Counted from the stretch's first letter, positions 8,844-17,970 are shown. The stretch: DNA of 23,862 nt from JALGVA01 sp964617715 (GCA_964617715.1 CAZTZN010000057.1:1-23862); one strand, 5' to 3'. Program-made: numbers and translations. The notes: a model not told the origin generated them from the letters alone.

Positions 8844-9275
8844 GTGGCCTGCGCGCTGGTGGGGGACGATGGCTCGACCTCACCGTGGATGACCGTGCGC
8901 GAGGTCGGGCAGGGCCGCGCGGTGTGGCTGGCGGGCTGGTCGGCGCAGTGCGGCTTCTCGCGCCTGCTGCGCTCGGCCATCTTCCTGGCCACGCACCGAG
9001 AGGCTGAGGCCGGGCGCCTCGACGTGAGCGGCGGCGATGAGCTGTTCGTCTACGCCTGGCCGGAGCGACGGATGGTCGGCCTCATGAGCCAGGCCGATGA
9101 ACCCATCGAAGCCACCTTGCGCTGTGATCCGACCATCGTGAGCGCCGCGGAGGGGGAGGCGGTCATCGATGTCGTGACCGGCGAGACTTTGGGCGCCGCC
9201 GCGCAGCTTTGCGACGGCCTGACCGTGACCGCCATCCCCCACTGCCTGCGGCTGCTGCGGGTGGGCGAGGACTGA
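8844..9275 (+). pseudogene. probable 3' remnant of a larger secreted-enzyme gene
   Basis: The frame is open from 8811, just after a TGA, to a TGA at 9273, but it has no ATG start and no ribosome binding site; the first possible start is GTG at 8844. The ~143 residues begin in mid-domain. TVREVGQGRAVWLAGWSAQ resembles the final strands of GATase-like or beta-galactosidase-trimerisation-like domains, where 'GkGRvvwl' precedes the last helix. A small beta-domain follows (residues ~55-143), as seen at the C-terminus of several glycosidases. The simplest reading is that the 5' part of the gene has been deleted. It is not a copy of the neighbouring GH20-like C-terminus, although the GQGR motif is shared. 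A genuine small GTG-start gene is the alternative. Confidence 0.5.
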
Positions 9276-9296
9276 ACGGCGAGACAGGGGAGCAGG

Positions 9297-12248
9297 CTAC
9301 CCCGCGGGCTCGACCACGATCGCCATCGATCGCTGCGCCTCGACCGTGACCGGGATCAGCAGCGCCGCGCCCTCGCGGGTCGCCTCCAGCTCCTCGCCGG
9401 TCAGCAGATCTCGGGCCGTGAGCGCGCGCGCCGCCAGCCCGATCGCCTCAAGGTTGATGGACAGCCTGTCGCCGACGGTCTCGCCCTCGTTGCGGAGGGT
9501 GAAGTAGACGCGTCCGTCAGCGTCCGGCCCCCAGCGTTCGACCCACACCTGCGGCGCGCCGAAGTGCGCATGGGTGATCGGCTCCCACCCCGCGGTGGCC
9601 ACCGCGCGGATGGCCGGGATGTAGCGCCGCCACGCGGGCCGATCGCGCTCGTAGAGTTCGGGGTGTTGCCAGTAGTTCATCCCGCCCTCGGGGCCGGCGT
9701 TGGAGATGCCGGGGAAGATCCCCCAGAACAGGCAGCGATTCATGTACTGTTCCATCTCCTCAGCGGTGATGACCGGCCTGCCCTCCCAGTGCCACTCGAG
9801 CAGCAGCGTGATAGGCTTGTGATAGGCGAAGACGCGGCGCAGATCGGTCTGCTCGGCGGTCTGACGGCCGGGCGAGACCTCCGAACCCGTCACGTCGAAC
9901 AGGCTCGCGTAGAAGATGTAGCTGGAGGCCGGCATGTTGCACATCATCAGGCCACCCTCGCCGCGGATGCGTTCGGACCATGCGCGATGGAACTCCGCCG
10001 AGGACATCCACACCGGCAGCACAGGCCTCATGGTGCGCTCGGAGTACGACAGCGGGCGGTCGGCGGTCGCGAAGTGATCACGGCGGTAGTTCTCAGCGCC
10101 GACCATGATCACCTGATCGATGTACAGACCATCGAACCGCCCCTGTTCGGCGAAGCGTGCGACGGCGCGGTCGTACCACTCGTTGCGTTTCTCCCACACG
10201 TTGAGGCTCGGCAGCTCGGGGTCGGCGTTGACGTAAGTCATGCGCATCCAGCGGTTCGCGTTGCCCGCGACCCCGCCCCACACCTGGTTGTGCCAGCCGG
10301 TCCACGGGACTGTCCCGGTCTCGTCGTGGATCGCGCAGTGCTCGATCACCTCCGTGGGCCAATCATCCATCTCCCGCAGCTTCGCCGCTACCTCCTCGTC
10401 GGTCGGCGGAGGTGGCTGGGGCTCGTCGTAGTCGCCGATCACCACCCACATCTCCTGCGCGTTGGTGGTCGGGAAGGAGTAGATGCCGTGCTCGCGGTTC
10501 CAGGCCACGTCGTGCGGGCCCTCGTCGTACATGAAGCCGAAGTCCTCAGGATCGGGAATCGTGGTCGGATCCATGGTGCCGAAGAACCAGCAACCCTGGC
10601 GCTGCGCGCGCACCTGGAAGAACTCGGGGAAGAGCGCGTAGTACTTCGCGGCCGCCGCGCGGAAGCCCCACTCGCCGGAGTGGCGGTAGACGTAAAACCG
10701 GAAGGGCGCGCGGGCGGGATACCTGTCGGCGGCGGCGCTGAGGCCGAAGGCGAACCTGACCTGCAGGAAGCTCACCTCGCCGGTGTTCTCGAATGACGTC
10801 GTAACCGTCGCCGGCTCGTCCATGCGGAACGCCAGCGCCAGCCCGTCGAGATCATCGCCCAGGGAGCAGAAGGGGAAGCGGGCGACGTCCTGCCCGGCGA
10901 CGCGCATGGACTCGCTGAAGGCGCCCGTCCCGGTCACGTCGGCGCTCTTGCGCAGGTTGCGGTGCCACCGTCTGCCCGCAACGGCAACCGGCAGCCGGAA
11001 GATCACGTCCACGCAGCGGTCCTCACCGGTGAGATCGCGCACCTCGCCTGCGATCTCGATGCACTCCGGGTGCGGGATGTAGCGGGCCTCGGCCTCCAGC
11101 CCCAGCCCCGGGAGGCCACCGGTCTGACGCAGGCCATCGTCGCTGTGCGCCAGCTCACCGCCGACCGGAAGCGGCAGGCTCCCTGCGGCGGCATCGCGAA
11201 TCAGCAGGCCGCTGTGCGGCGCCATCAGGGAATCGGTCCAGTCGCGCCCGCCGACTGAGACGCGCGCCACCGCCCCCGTGGCGGGCTCGAGCGCAAGCGC
11301 GAGGCCGTCCTCAGTCGCGACCGTCAGCGGCTGAGCAGGGGCGGCCGGGGCGCCAGGATAGCATTCGGCGGCGTAAAGCGTGTAGCGCTCGACTTCGCGA
11401 ACCGACAGGTCGTCGAACCACGCACGGCCCGAGTGGCGACGGAACAGGCCGTGCAGCTTGATCCAGCGCACGGGCTTGGCGGGATGGATGGTCAGCTCGC
11501 GGAACTGCCAGTCGTGGGTCCCGGTGTCGAAGGCCACCGCCTGCCCGTAGAGGAAGCTGCCATCGGTGTACTGCAGGTCGGCCCACAGCGAATACTGCAA
11601 GTCGGCGTTCCCGGATACATCCTCGGCCCTGCTCCAACCAGAGATGACGATCGGGAACGGGCGCGAACGCTCGAGAGCGATCTGCTGGAAGATGTCGCTG
11701 ATGTCATCCTCCGCGGGATTGGCAAAGCCGATACAGCGCTCCCCGGTACGGGCCTCTCCCTCGAGCGTAACTTCAGGCCCGGAGATCTGCCAGGGCGAGC
11801 CCTCCGTGCCGGCGCCTTCCAGGCCGGGGTCGGCGGCGCGCTCGTTGGCGGGCGGGCCATCGGCGAAGGTCGGCCCCGGCTGCCATGGGCTCTCGTCGGT
11901 GGTGCCGAAGTAAAGATATGCGGGCGTGCCGGCCAGGCGCTCGGGTAGCAGAGCGGTCACGCGGCCGGCGGCGGCCGTGGCGGCATCGTAGCCGGGAAGG
12001 GGCTCGAAGCGCAGCGGCGCAAGTGCGGGGCCATCGGCGGTCTGCGCCACCAGGCGCAGCGACTCCGGCGCGAACCGGGTACCGGGGCCGAGCAGCATGG
12101 TGAAGTTCGCGTCGAGTTCGATGGTCGGCCCTGGCGCGTCGGCCGGGACCGTGGCGCGGTGATGCCAGCGGGCATCCCACCAGTCGGCGGGCTGGCCCCA
12201 CGCGGCGGCCGGCGGCACCAGCAGGAGCACGGGCAACAAGCGGAGCAT
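9297..12248 (-). CDS. secreted multi-domain glycosidase-like protein (TIM-barrel C-terminal region)
   Basis: Protein of 983 residues. ATG at 12248 has GGGGAGG 8 bases upstream (12257-12263), which outranks the longer open frame. Signal peptide: MLRLLPVLLLVPPAAAWG. The N-terminus reads PADWWDARWHHRATV, like the start of DUF2341-type beta-sandwich domains. At residues ~170-290 a carbohydrate-binding-module-like sandwich ends with SGRAWFDDLSVREVE. A mutarotase-like beta-region follows. Residues ~600-880 look like a TIM-barrel glycosidase; RFDGLYIDQV places Asp711 at the end of a strand as a candidate nucleophile. The last ~90 residues are a beta-sandwich. I cannot name the GH family. It lies downstream of, and on the same strand as, the membrane histidine kinase, so the two-component system may control it. 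Confidence 0.65.
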   Translation of the reverse strand: MLRLLPVLLLVPPAAAWGQPADWWDARWHHRATVPADAPGPTIELDANFTMLLGPGTRFAPESLRLVAQTADGPALAPLRFEPLPGYDAATAAAGRVTALLPERLAGTPAYLYFGTTDESPWQPGPTFADGPPANERAADPGLEGAGTEGSPWQISGPEVTLEGEARTGERCIGFANPAEDDISDIFQQIALERSRPFPIVISGWSRAEDVSGNADLQYSLWADLQYTDGSFLYGQAVAFDTGTHDWQFRELTIHPAKPVRWIKLHGLFRRHSGRAWFDDLSVREVERYTLYAAECYPGAPAAPAQPLTVATEDGLALALEPATGAVARVSVGGRDWTDSLMAPHSGLLIRDAAAGSLPLPVGGELAHSDDGLRQTGGLPGLGLEAEARYIPHPECIEIAGEVRDLTGEDRCVDVIFRLPVAVAGRRWHRNLRKSADVTGTGAFSESMRVAGQDVARFPFCSLGDDLDGLALAFRMDEPATVTTSFENTGEVSFLQVRFAFGLSAAADRYPARAPFRFYVYRHSGEWGFRAAAAKYYALFPEFFQVRAQRQGCWFFGTMDPTTIPDPEDFGFMYDEGPHDVAWNREHGIYSFPTTNAQEMWVVIGDYDEPQPPPPTDEEVAAKLREMDDWPTEVIEHCAIHDETGTVPWTGWHNQVWGGVAGNANRWMRMTYVNADPELPSLNVWEKRNEWYDRAVARFAEQGRFDGLYIDQVIMVGAENYRRDHFATADRPLSYSERTMRPVLPVWMSSAEFHRAWSERIRGEGGLMMCNMPASSYIFYASLFDVTGSEVSPGRQTAEQTDLRRVFAYHKPITLLLEWHWEGRPVITAEEMEQYMNRCLFWGIFPGISNAGPEGGMNYWQHPELYERDRPAWRRYIPAIRAVATAGWEPITHAHFGAPQVWVERWGPDADGRVYFTLRNEGETVGDRLSINLEAIGLAARALTARDLLTGEELEATREGAALLIPVTVEAQRSMAIVVEPAG

Positions 12249-12388
12249 GGCGGACGCCTCCCCATGGCGAGGGCGTGCGGATGGATCGGTGAACACAGGC
12301 GCGCGACCGGCCGGTGGCCTGCCCCACGCCCTCCGACGCCCGCGTGCGACGCTCAGGCGCCTGTGGGGAGTTTCGTCACGGGCGATGG

Positions 12389-12437
12389 CGAAGCCTGCGC
12401 CTGATCCACACATCGAGAGGATCAAGCGCAGGCTTCG
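12389..12437 (-). terminator. strong stem-loop after the membrane histidine-kinase gene
   Basis: GAAGCCTGCGC-C-TGATCC (12390-12407) pairs with GGATCA-A-GCGCAGGCTTC (12419-12436): 18-base arms with a single C/A mismatch and an 11-base loop; the flanking C12389/G12437 also pair. It begins 9 bases beyond the kinase stop codon on the minus strand and lies about 140 bases before the start of the next gene. No T-run follows on either strand. It is either a terminator without a U-tract, an mRNA stabiliser or processing site, or a dispersed palindromic repeat. Confidence 0.5.
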
Positions 12438-12445
12438 GGAATGCG

Positions 12446-14152
12446 TCACGAAGGCTGAGGTGCCGTCTCCGGCAGGCGAGCGAAGCTCCCGGCAACTCGG
12501 TCGGGCTCGGGTGCAACCCCGTCATCGCTGATCGGGATCTGGATGGTGAAGGTCGAGCCTTTGCCGACCTCGCTCTCGACACTGATCTCGCCGCCATGCA
12601 GCTCCACGACGCGCTTCACGACGTAGAGGCCCAGACCGACGCCCCGCTCCGTCTTGTCGCGGTGCCGGTCGTCGTCGAGTTGGGCGAATTTCTCGAAGAT
12701 CAGCTCGTGCTTGTCGGGTGGGATGCCCGGGCCGGTGTCGCTCACCGCGATAGTGATGGTGTCCTCAGACCTCGTCACGTCGATCTCAACGTGACCGCCC
12801 GACGGGGTGTACTTGACCGCGTTCTCGCACAGGCGGTGAACGGCACTCTGCAGGCGGTCGGGGTCAACGAGCACGGCCGCGAGATCGCCGGTCGTCCGCC
12901 CATCAATGGTGACGCCCTTCCGACGGGCGCGCAGGTCCATGACCCGACGTACCCGTTGCACCAGCGCCGCCAGGTCACACGGCCTCCTGTGCAGTTCGAC
13001 GTCGGGCTCCTCCAGGGCGGTGATATTGAGCAGCTCACCCGCAGTCCAGACCAGCCGTTGGGTCTCGGCCTCAAGTACCTCCGCGAACCGGCTGAGCTTC
13101 TCTTCGCTCGCGCGATCGGCGAGCGCGGAAAGCATGGCGGCGGTCACCTTCAGCGTTGTCAGCGGCGAGCGGATCTCATGAGAGAGCATCGACAGGCCAT
13201 GCTCGCGCGCTCGGATGGCCGTCTTGATCGCAGTGATGTCCTGGGCGATGACGACGTAGCCGACGCACTCACCGGAGGCGGTTACGAAGCGCGAGGTCGA
13301 TATGCGCAGGTCGATCTCCTCCGGTGCGCATACCGTGATCTCGCGCGTGCGGTGCATGGCGTCGTCATCGCAGTCGGCGACGTCCTGGAGGACGCGCGAT
13401 ATGGTGTCGGATACGCCGCACTTGACCAGATCTTGCGCACGCTCCCCCAGTATGGCGCTGGGGGGGATGCCGGTGAGGCGCTTGAACTGCCGGTTCGTCA
13501 CCGTCACCCGCCCCTCATTGTCGAGGAGCACAACGGCGTCGGATATGCTGCGAACGATCAGCTCGTTCGCCCGCCGTTCGCGCTCGAGGATACGACAGAC
13601 GCCGTGTGCCACCCAGGCGAGAGCCATCACTGCGAGCAGCAGGCCGACGAGTTTCCAGGGGGCGACCTGCGCCGCCGCCGCCAGCGAGAAGTAGATGAGA
13701 GTCACGATCCCGGTCACCAGCATCACCGCGATCCGGAAGCGGCTGAACAGGGCCACGGAGAAGAGGATGGGGGCAACCAGGAGGGCGGCAAAGGGGCCGT
13801 TGAGGCCGCCGGTGCCCACCACGACCAGCGACAGCCAGAGCAGATCTCCCAGCACCACCACGACCGCACCGTTGCCCAACCGACCCAGTTGGCGCAGTGT
13901 GACCCAGTTGGCCTCGAACCGTGCCCACATGCTGAGGAAGGAGCCGGTGATCAGCCCCATGTACATGAGCAGCCGGTTGGTCACCAGATCGGGAGCGCTC
14001 AGCGCGCAGACCAGCAGGAGCACGAGAACGGCTATCCGGACATTGTCTTCGGCGTGGATTATCGAAAACTCAAACGGGCGCTCTTCCTCACAGTCGGGCG
14101 GGGCTTCGCCCCATGCCCATTCGCCGCTCGATAGCAGTTCGCAGTTCGCCAT
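12446..14152 (-). CDS. membrane sensor histidine kinase with PAS domain
   Basis: Protein of 568 residues from ATG at 14152; AGGAG lies about 11 bases upstream. A GTG at 14242 would add 30 residues without a good ribosome binding site. The N-terminal ~40 residues are cytosolic and acidic. Six hydrophobic segments follow (residues ~42-200), forming a compact membrane sensor with very short loops. A PAS domain follows (residues ~210-315, 'SISDAVVLLDNEGRVTVTNRQF'). HisKA has phospho-acceptor His325 in MLSHEIRSPLTTLK. The ATPase domain has all boxes: N-box LCENAVKYTP, G1 DTGPGIP, F-box FEKFAQ and G2 GVGLGLYVVK. It autophosphorylates and probably donates to the OmpR-type regulator encoded 235 bases upstream. 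The signal is unknown; integral-membrane sensors often detect lipophilic or membrane-state cues. Confidence 0.92.
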   Translation of the reverse strand: MANCELLSSGEWAWGEAPPDCEEERPFEFSIIHAEDNVRIAVLVLLLVCALSAPDLVTNRLLMYMGLITGSFLSMWARFEANWVTLRQLGRLGNGAVVVVLGDLLWLSLVVVGTGGLNGPFAALLVAPILFSVALFSRFRIAVMLVTGIVTLIYFSLAAAAQVAPWKLVGLLLAVMALAWVAHGVCRILERERRANELIVRSISDAVVLLDNEGRVTVTNRQFKRLTGIPPSAILGERAQDLVKCGVSDTISRVLQDVADCDDDAMHRTREITVCAPEEIDLRISTSRFVTASGECVGYVVIAQDITAIKTAIRAREHGLSMLSHEIRSPLTTLKVTAAMLSALADRASEEKLSRFAEVLEAETQRLVWTAGELLNITALEEPDVELHRRPCDLAALVQRVRRVMDLRARRKGVTIDGRTTGDLAAVLVDPDRLQSAVHRLCENAVKYTPSGGHVEIDVTRSEDTITIAVSDTGPGIPPDKHELIFEKFAQLDDDRHRDKTERGVGLGLYVVKRVVELHGGEISVESEVGKGSTFTIQIPISDDGVAPEPDRVAGSFARLPETAPQPS

Positions 14153-14256
14153 CGTCTGATCAACTCCTGAGATCAGATAACGCTTCTCCCCGCCCGCTCT
14201 GCGTTCTGCATGGATTTCAACGGGATCTGACGGCGGGTGCACAAAAGTGCGTCCAA

Positions 14257-14262
14257 AGTATA
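14257..14262 (-). promoter_or_regulatory. possible -10 element for the membrane-kinase gene
   Basis: TATACT reads on the minus strand inside an otherwise very GC-rich 235-base gap, about 105 bases before the kinase ATG. No TTGACA-like hexamer lies 16-18 bases upstream, so an activator or alternative sigma factor would be needed. A small inverted repeat GCAC-AAAA-GTGC (14239-14250) sits just downstream. A second small one, GGCAC-GGG-GTGCC (14334-14346), lies nearer the end of the response-regulator gene. Confidence 0.3.
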
Positions 14263-14387
14263 ACCCGCAGTGGTCGAGGGCGGCGTTGGGGTTTCGTTGG
14301 GATGCGCGCCCGGCTCACGGCGATCCCGAGAGAGGCACGGGGTGCCCGGGGCGCGATGGGGGCGGCGGGCCGACGGTCTGTCCGATG

Positions 14388-15092
14388 CTAAGGGGACCCG
14401 GTCAGCATGTATCCGTGACCGGGGACGGTCTTGATCAGGCGAGGCGACCTCGGAGCCGGCTCGATCTTGTCTCGCAGTTGCTTGATGTGCCAGCGGACGA
14501 GCCCACCGTCCCCGGTACCCGGAGCATATCCCCAGACTCGCTGGAGGAGTTGCTCGGGGCTGAGCACTTCGCCCGCATGGCTCACCAGGCAGGTCAACAG
14601 GTCGAACTCCACGGGGGTGAGCGCGACCTGCTTGCCCGACACCACCGCAGCCCGGGCGGCCGTGTCGAGTGAGATCTCCCCGGCCCGCAGCACGCGCTCT
14701 TTCTCGTCGGCCGCGGGCTCGGGTTGCCCGCGCCGGAGCAGGGCGCGCACCCGTGCCCTCAACTCGTCGAGGTCGAAGGGCTTCGGCAGGTAGTCATCTG
14801 CGCCGGCGTCCAGCCCCTCGACGCGGTCGGCAACGGCATCCCGCTCGGTGAGGAAGAGCACACGCATGCCCTCGAACGTGGGAACAGCGCGCAACTCGCG
14901 ACACAACGCCAGGCCATCCATCCCCGGCATGTTGATGTCGAGGATCGCCAGATTGGGGCGGACACGCACCGCCAGCTTCAGGGCCTGCGCGCCGTCGGCC
15001 GCGGCGTAGACCTCATGGCCCTCCTTCGAGAGACATCGCTGCAGGACTGATGCCACTACACTCTCATCGTCCACGACCAGAATCGTAGCCAT
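14388..15092 (-). CDS. OmpR/PhoB-family response regulator
   Basis: Protein of 234 residues from ATG at 15092 (MATILVVDDE); an in-frame ATG at 15122 would add ten residues that are not part of the receiver fold. The receiver domain has the acidic pair Asp8/Asp9, phospho-acceptor Asp52 in LDINMPGMDG, Thr82 and Lys104 (PKPFD). The C-terminal winged helix runs from about residue 136 to 232, with the ALTPVEFDLLTCLV and WHIKQLRDKI patterns and ends in IKTVPGHGYML, typical of PhoB-type DNA-binding domains. It probably binds direct repeats as a dimer. The gene follows the hybrid kinase by 51 bases and precedes the membrane kinase. Either kinase could be its partner. Confidence 0.95.
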   Translation of the reverse strand: MATILVVDDESVVASVLQRCLSKEGHEVYAAADGAQALKLAVRVRPNLAILDINMPGMDGLALCRELRAVPTFEGMRVLFLTERDAVADRVEGLDAGADDYLPKPFDLDELRARVRALLRRGQPEPAADEKERVLRAGEISLDTAARAAVVSGKQVALTPVEFDLLTCLVSHAGEVLSPEQLLQRVWGYAPGTGDGGLVRWHIKQLRDKIEPAPRSPRLIKTVPGHGYMLTGSP

Positions 15093-15143
15093 AGGCCACC
15101 GCCCCCAAAGCGGACCATCCACGCTTTCGCGAGGGAGTACTCC

Positions 15144-16667
15144 CTATCGCGACGCGTCAAGGATCTCCCGGATCACAGCGAGGAACTCCTGCACATCGAA
15201 CGGCTTCTGGAGATATCGGACCTCCTCTTCCAAGCGGCCGCGGAACGCCAGATCGCGATCGGTATACCCGGACACGTAGAGGACCTCGATGTCGGGCTTC
15301 ATGCGGGTGACCGCCTCCGCCAGCTCCACGCCGTCCATGCCGGGCATGACCACATCGGTAACCAGCAGATCGATGTGCCCCTCGTGATTCCGGCAGATCT
15401 CAAGCGCTTCGTCCGCCGTCTCGGCCGCCAGGACCGTGTAGCCGAAACGCTCGAGGAGTTCCACGATGAGGCTGCGCACGACCTTTTCGTCTTCGACAAC
15501 AAGGAGCGTTTCGGCTGCCTCTCCAGGTGACTGCGCGTGCGCGCCGTCCATGGCGTCAACCTCCGCAGATGCAACCGGCAGAAAGACCTGGAAGGTGGTG
15601 CCGGTACCCGGCTCACTCACGACTCGAATCGTGCCCCCGGTCTGCCGCACTATCCCGTAGACCGCGGGAAGGCCAAGGCCCGTGCCCCCGCTGCCGGGTC
15701 TGGTGGTGAAGAACGGCTCGAATATCCGCGATTGGGTCTCTTCGTCCATGCCGATGCCGGTGTCGCTGATCGCCAGCATGACGTAGGCGCCGGGATCAAC
15801 GGTGTCCCCCGCTGCCCCGACCGTCCCGTCCACGATGCAGTTGGCCGCGGTCAGCGTCAGCACGCCGCCGTCGGGCATGGCATCGCGGGCATTCACCGCC
15901 AGGTTGACGGCCACCTGCTGAATCTGTGCCGGGTCGGCTTCGATCGGCTGCAGATCCGGCGCCAGGTGGGTCTCGATAGTGATGTTCTCGGGGATGATTC
16001 TGCGCAACATGGGCTCGAGATCAGCGACCACCTGCTTGACATCGATGAGTCTGGGCCGCAGGACCTGCCTGCGACCGAAGGCCAGAAGATGCCGGGTCAG
16101 GTCCGCCGAGCGACGTGCCGCGGTCAGGATGTCCTCGACCAGGCTGAGCAGCTCCGGCTGGTCGGCCAGAGCTGTCTCCAGGAGCTGGGCATTGCCCTGA
16201 ATGGCGGTGAGCATGTTGTTGAAGTCATGGGCGATGCCCCCCGCGAGTTGCCCCATGGCCTCCATCTTCTGCGAGTGCAGCAGTTGCGCCTCGAGTTCCT
16301 TCTGTTCGGTGACGTCGATGAGGATGCCGAGCAGGCCGATGGCCCGACCGTTGCTGATAACCGGCCGCGAGTACACGACCAGCGGGAAGGTGCTGCCGTC
16401 CTTGCGCAGCCCCGTGCACTCGATCCGGTCCTGGGCGCCGGTCTCGAGAGCGTTTGCGAAGCGCTCGCGGGCTCGCTCCCGGTCTTCAGGCGCCAGGGTC
16501 TGCAGGTAGTGGATGCCGGCGTCCAGGTCCTCAGGCGCATAGCCGAACATCTTGTAGGCGCTGCGGTTGACGAAGGTGATCCAGCCCTCCGCGTCGGTCT
16601 CGAAAACGACCTGCGGCAACATGTCGCAGAGTTCCTGGAGAAAGGCCTCATCGTGTGGCACCGGCAT
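15144..16667 (-). CDS. soluble PAS hybrid sensor histidine kinase with receiver domain
   Basis: Protein of 507 residues. ATG at 16667 has GAGGAGGGAG about 7 bases upstream, so the longer frame is rejected. Domains: PAS (~8-122, 'VVFETDAEGWITFVNRSAYKM'), with no membrane segment; HisKA with His147 in GGIAHDFNNML; ATPase with Asn259 (NLAVNARDAMPDGG), DTGIGMDE and GTGLGLPAVYGIV; receiver (~387-503) with Glu392/Asp393, phospho-acceptor Asp438 in TDVVMPGMDG, and Lys488. This layout is common in NtrB-like hybrid kinases, which sense small molecules or redox state in the cytosol. The attached receiver may compete with or modulate transfer to the response regulator encoded immediately downstream. Confidence 0.94.
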   Translation of the reverse strand: MPVPHDEAFLQELCDMLPQVVFETDAEGWITFVNRSAYKMFGYAPEDLDAGIHYLQTLAPEDRERARERFANALETGAQDRIECTGLRKDGSTFPLVVYSRPVISNGRAIGLLGILIDVTEQKELEAQLLHSQKMEAMGQLAGGIAHDFNNMLTAIQGNAQLLETALADQPELLSLVEDILTAARRSADLTRHLLAFGRRQVLRPRLIDVKQVVADLEPMLRRIIPENITIETHLAPDLQPIEADPAQIQQVAVNLAVNARDAMPDGGVLTLTAANCIVDGTVGAAGDTVDPGAYVMLAISDTGIGMDEETQSRIFEPFFTTRPGSGGTGLGLPAVYGIVRQTGGTIRVVSEPGTGTTFQVFLPVASAEVDAMDGAHAQSPGEAAETLLVVEDEKVVRSLIVELLERFGYTVLAAETADEALEICRNHEGHIDLLVTDVVMPGMDGVELAEAVTRMKPDIEVLYVSGYTDRDLAFRGRLEEEVRYLQKPFDVQEFLAVIREILDASR

Positions 16668-16754
16668 GCCGACTCCCTCCTCAGCGCCGTCGCTCAGCAT
16701 ATCAGACCGTGGGCCGGATGTGCAACGCCCGCCCGGCGCGAAGGCCGCGATCCC

Positions 16755-17915
16755 TCATGTGCTGTCGCGGCGGTAGCGCAGGGGCGTGGTGTGCCGGTAG
16801 CGTTTGAAGACCCGGGTGAAGTAGCTCTGGTCGCGGAAGCCACACTCCAGCGCGATGGTCGCGATCGACTTGTCGGTGCGCGCCAGCATCTCGGCGGCGC
16901 GGTCCACGCGCATGCGGTTGAGCAGCTCGGTGAAGCTCCCGCCCGACTCCCGGCGTAGCAGCGCCGAGAAGTGGGAGGGCGACAGGTGCACCGCGCGGGC
17001 CACGTCGTCGCGCGAGATGTTCTCGCAGCAGTGATTCTGCATGAACTCCAGCGCCTCGAACAGCAGGAAGCCCGGGTCTTTGCGTCGGTGGCGCTCGATG
17101 GCGGCCATGATGCCTTCGAGCATGTCCCGCAGCCACGCCGCCAGCTCCTCCTCGGAGCCGATCTCGGCCACCTCGACCATGCCGCGGTAGTTGATGCCCA
17201 GGAACTCCTCGGGATTGCCGCCCGCCTCCACCGCGGTGCGGCTCATGGTCACCACCAGCTCGAGGAAGATGCTCTTGACCAGTTCGAGGCGGTCACCGGC
17301 GTGGTAGTGGACGGTCATGAGCAGGCGATTGAGGATCTCGCGCGCCGCCCGCCGGTCCTCGGAGCGGATCGCCGCCATCAGAGCCGGCTCCTCGCGCATG
17401 TACAGCTCGCGAATCGAGTAGTGCACGCCGCTCTTGAAGGCGTGGATGGCGTGGGCGCGCTGCTGCTCGTCGTGGTAGCTGCGGCGGTTGGCCGCCAGCG
17501 CCGCGGCATTGGTCAGGTTCTCCTCCTCCGCCAGCGCGCGCAGATCGGCGCACATGCGCGGGATATCCAGCGCCGGCCCACCGTCAATGCCCTTGAGCAC
17601 CTGCTCCTCGGTCGCGCTGGCCAGCAGCCCGCCCAGGACCCGCGCGTTGTGCATGAGCGGGACCGCCCACAGCATGCGCCGGCCCGGGCATTGGACGATC
17701 GAGGGCTCGCCCCAGCGCAGACCCTCATTGATCGCGAATACGCGCGCCTCATCGCACCCCGACTCCCCCGGGCACCACGCGCACAGCCCGCCCTCGAAGA
17801 GCGCGCGGCCCTCCGCATCCACCGCGCACAGCCCCACGTGCCAGTGCTCGGCGTAGGCGCCCGCGATACGGCGGAAGGTCTTCTCGTTGATCCCGCACGT
17901 CCCGGCGTCGGTCAT
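16755..17915 (-). CDS. AraC-family transcriptional regulator with PocR-like sensory domain
   Basis: Protein of 386 residues from ATG at 17915, with GGGAAGG a few bases upstream. The N-terminal ~130 residues resemble the PocR ligand-binding domain, including a cysteine-rich patch (Cys45, Cys48, Cys54 and Cys76 in LCAWCPGESGC...QCPGRRMLWAVPL) that may hold a metal. A long helical linker follows (~130-280). The C-terminal ~100 residues are two helix-turn-helix motifs with the AraC signature (DQSYFTRVFKRYRHTTPLRYR). PocR-type regulators usually respond to small metabolites such as propanediol and often control corrinoid or one-carbon genes. The divergently placed methyltransferase/CobW pair is the likely target. 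Confidence 0.9.
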   Translation of the reverse strand: MTDAGTCGINEKTFRRIAGAYAEHWHVGLCAVDAEGRALFEGGLCAWCPGESGCDEARVFAINEGLRWGEPSIVQCPGRRMLWAVPLMHNARVLGGLLASATEEQVLKGIDGGPALDIPRMCADLRALAEEENLTNAAALAANRRSYHDEQQRAHAIHAFKSGVHYSIRELYMREEPALMAAIRSEDRRAAREILNRLLMTVHYHAGDRLELVKSIFLELVVTMSRTAVEAGGNPEEFLGINYRGMVEVAEIGSEEELAAWLRDMLEGIMAAIERHRRKDPGFLLFEALEFMQNHCCENISRDDVARAVHLSPSHFSALLRRESGGSFTELLNRMRVDRAAEMLARTDKSIATIALECGFRDQSYFTRVFKRYRHTTPLRYRRDST

Positions 17916-17970
17916 CCCGGCACCTTCCCGGCTCCCGCCGGCCGAATCATGCCGACATCCTGAGATTCCG

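Noticed and set aside
9564..10796. 410-residue plus-strand frame opposite the secreted glycosidase
   Set aside because: Antisense shadow of a well-supported gene, no domain and no ribosome binding site.
12314..14134. 606-residue plus-strand frame opposite the membrane histidine kinase
   Set aside because: The kinase on the other strand has every expected motif; the antisense frame is low-complexity.
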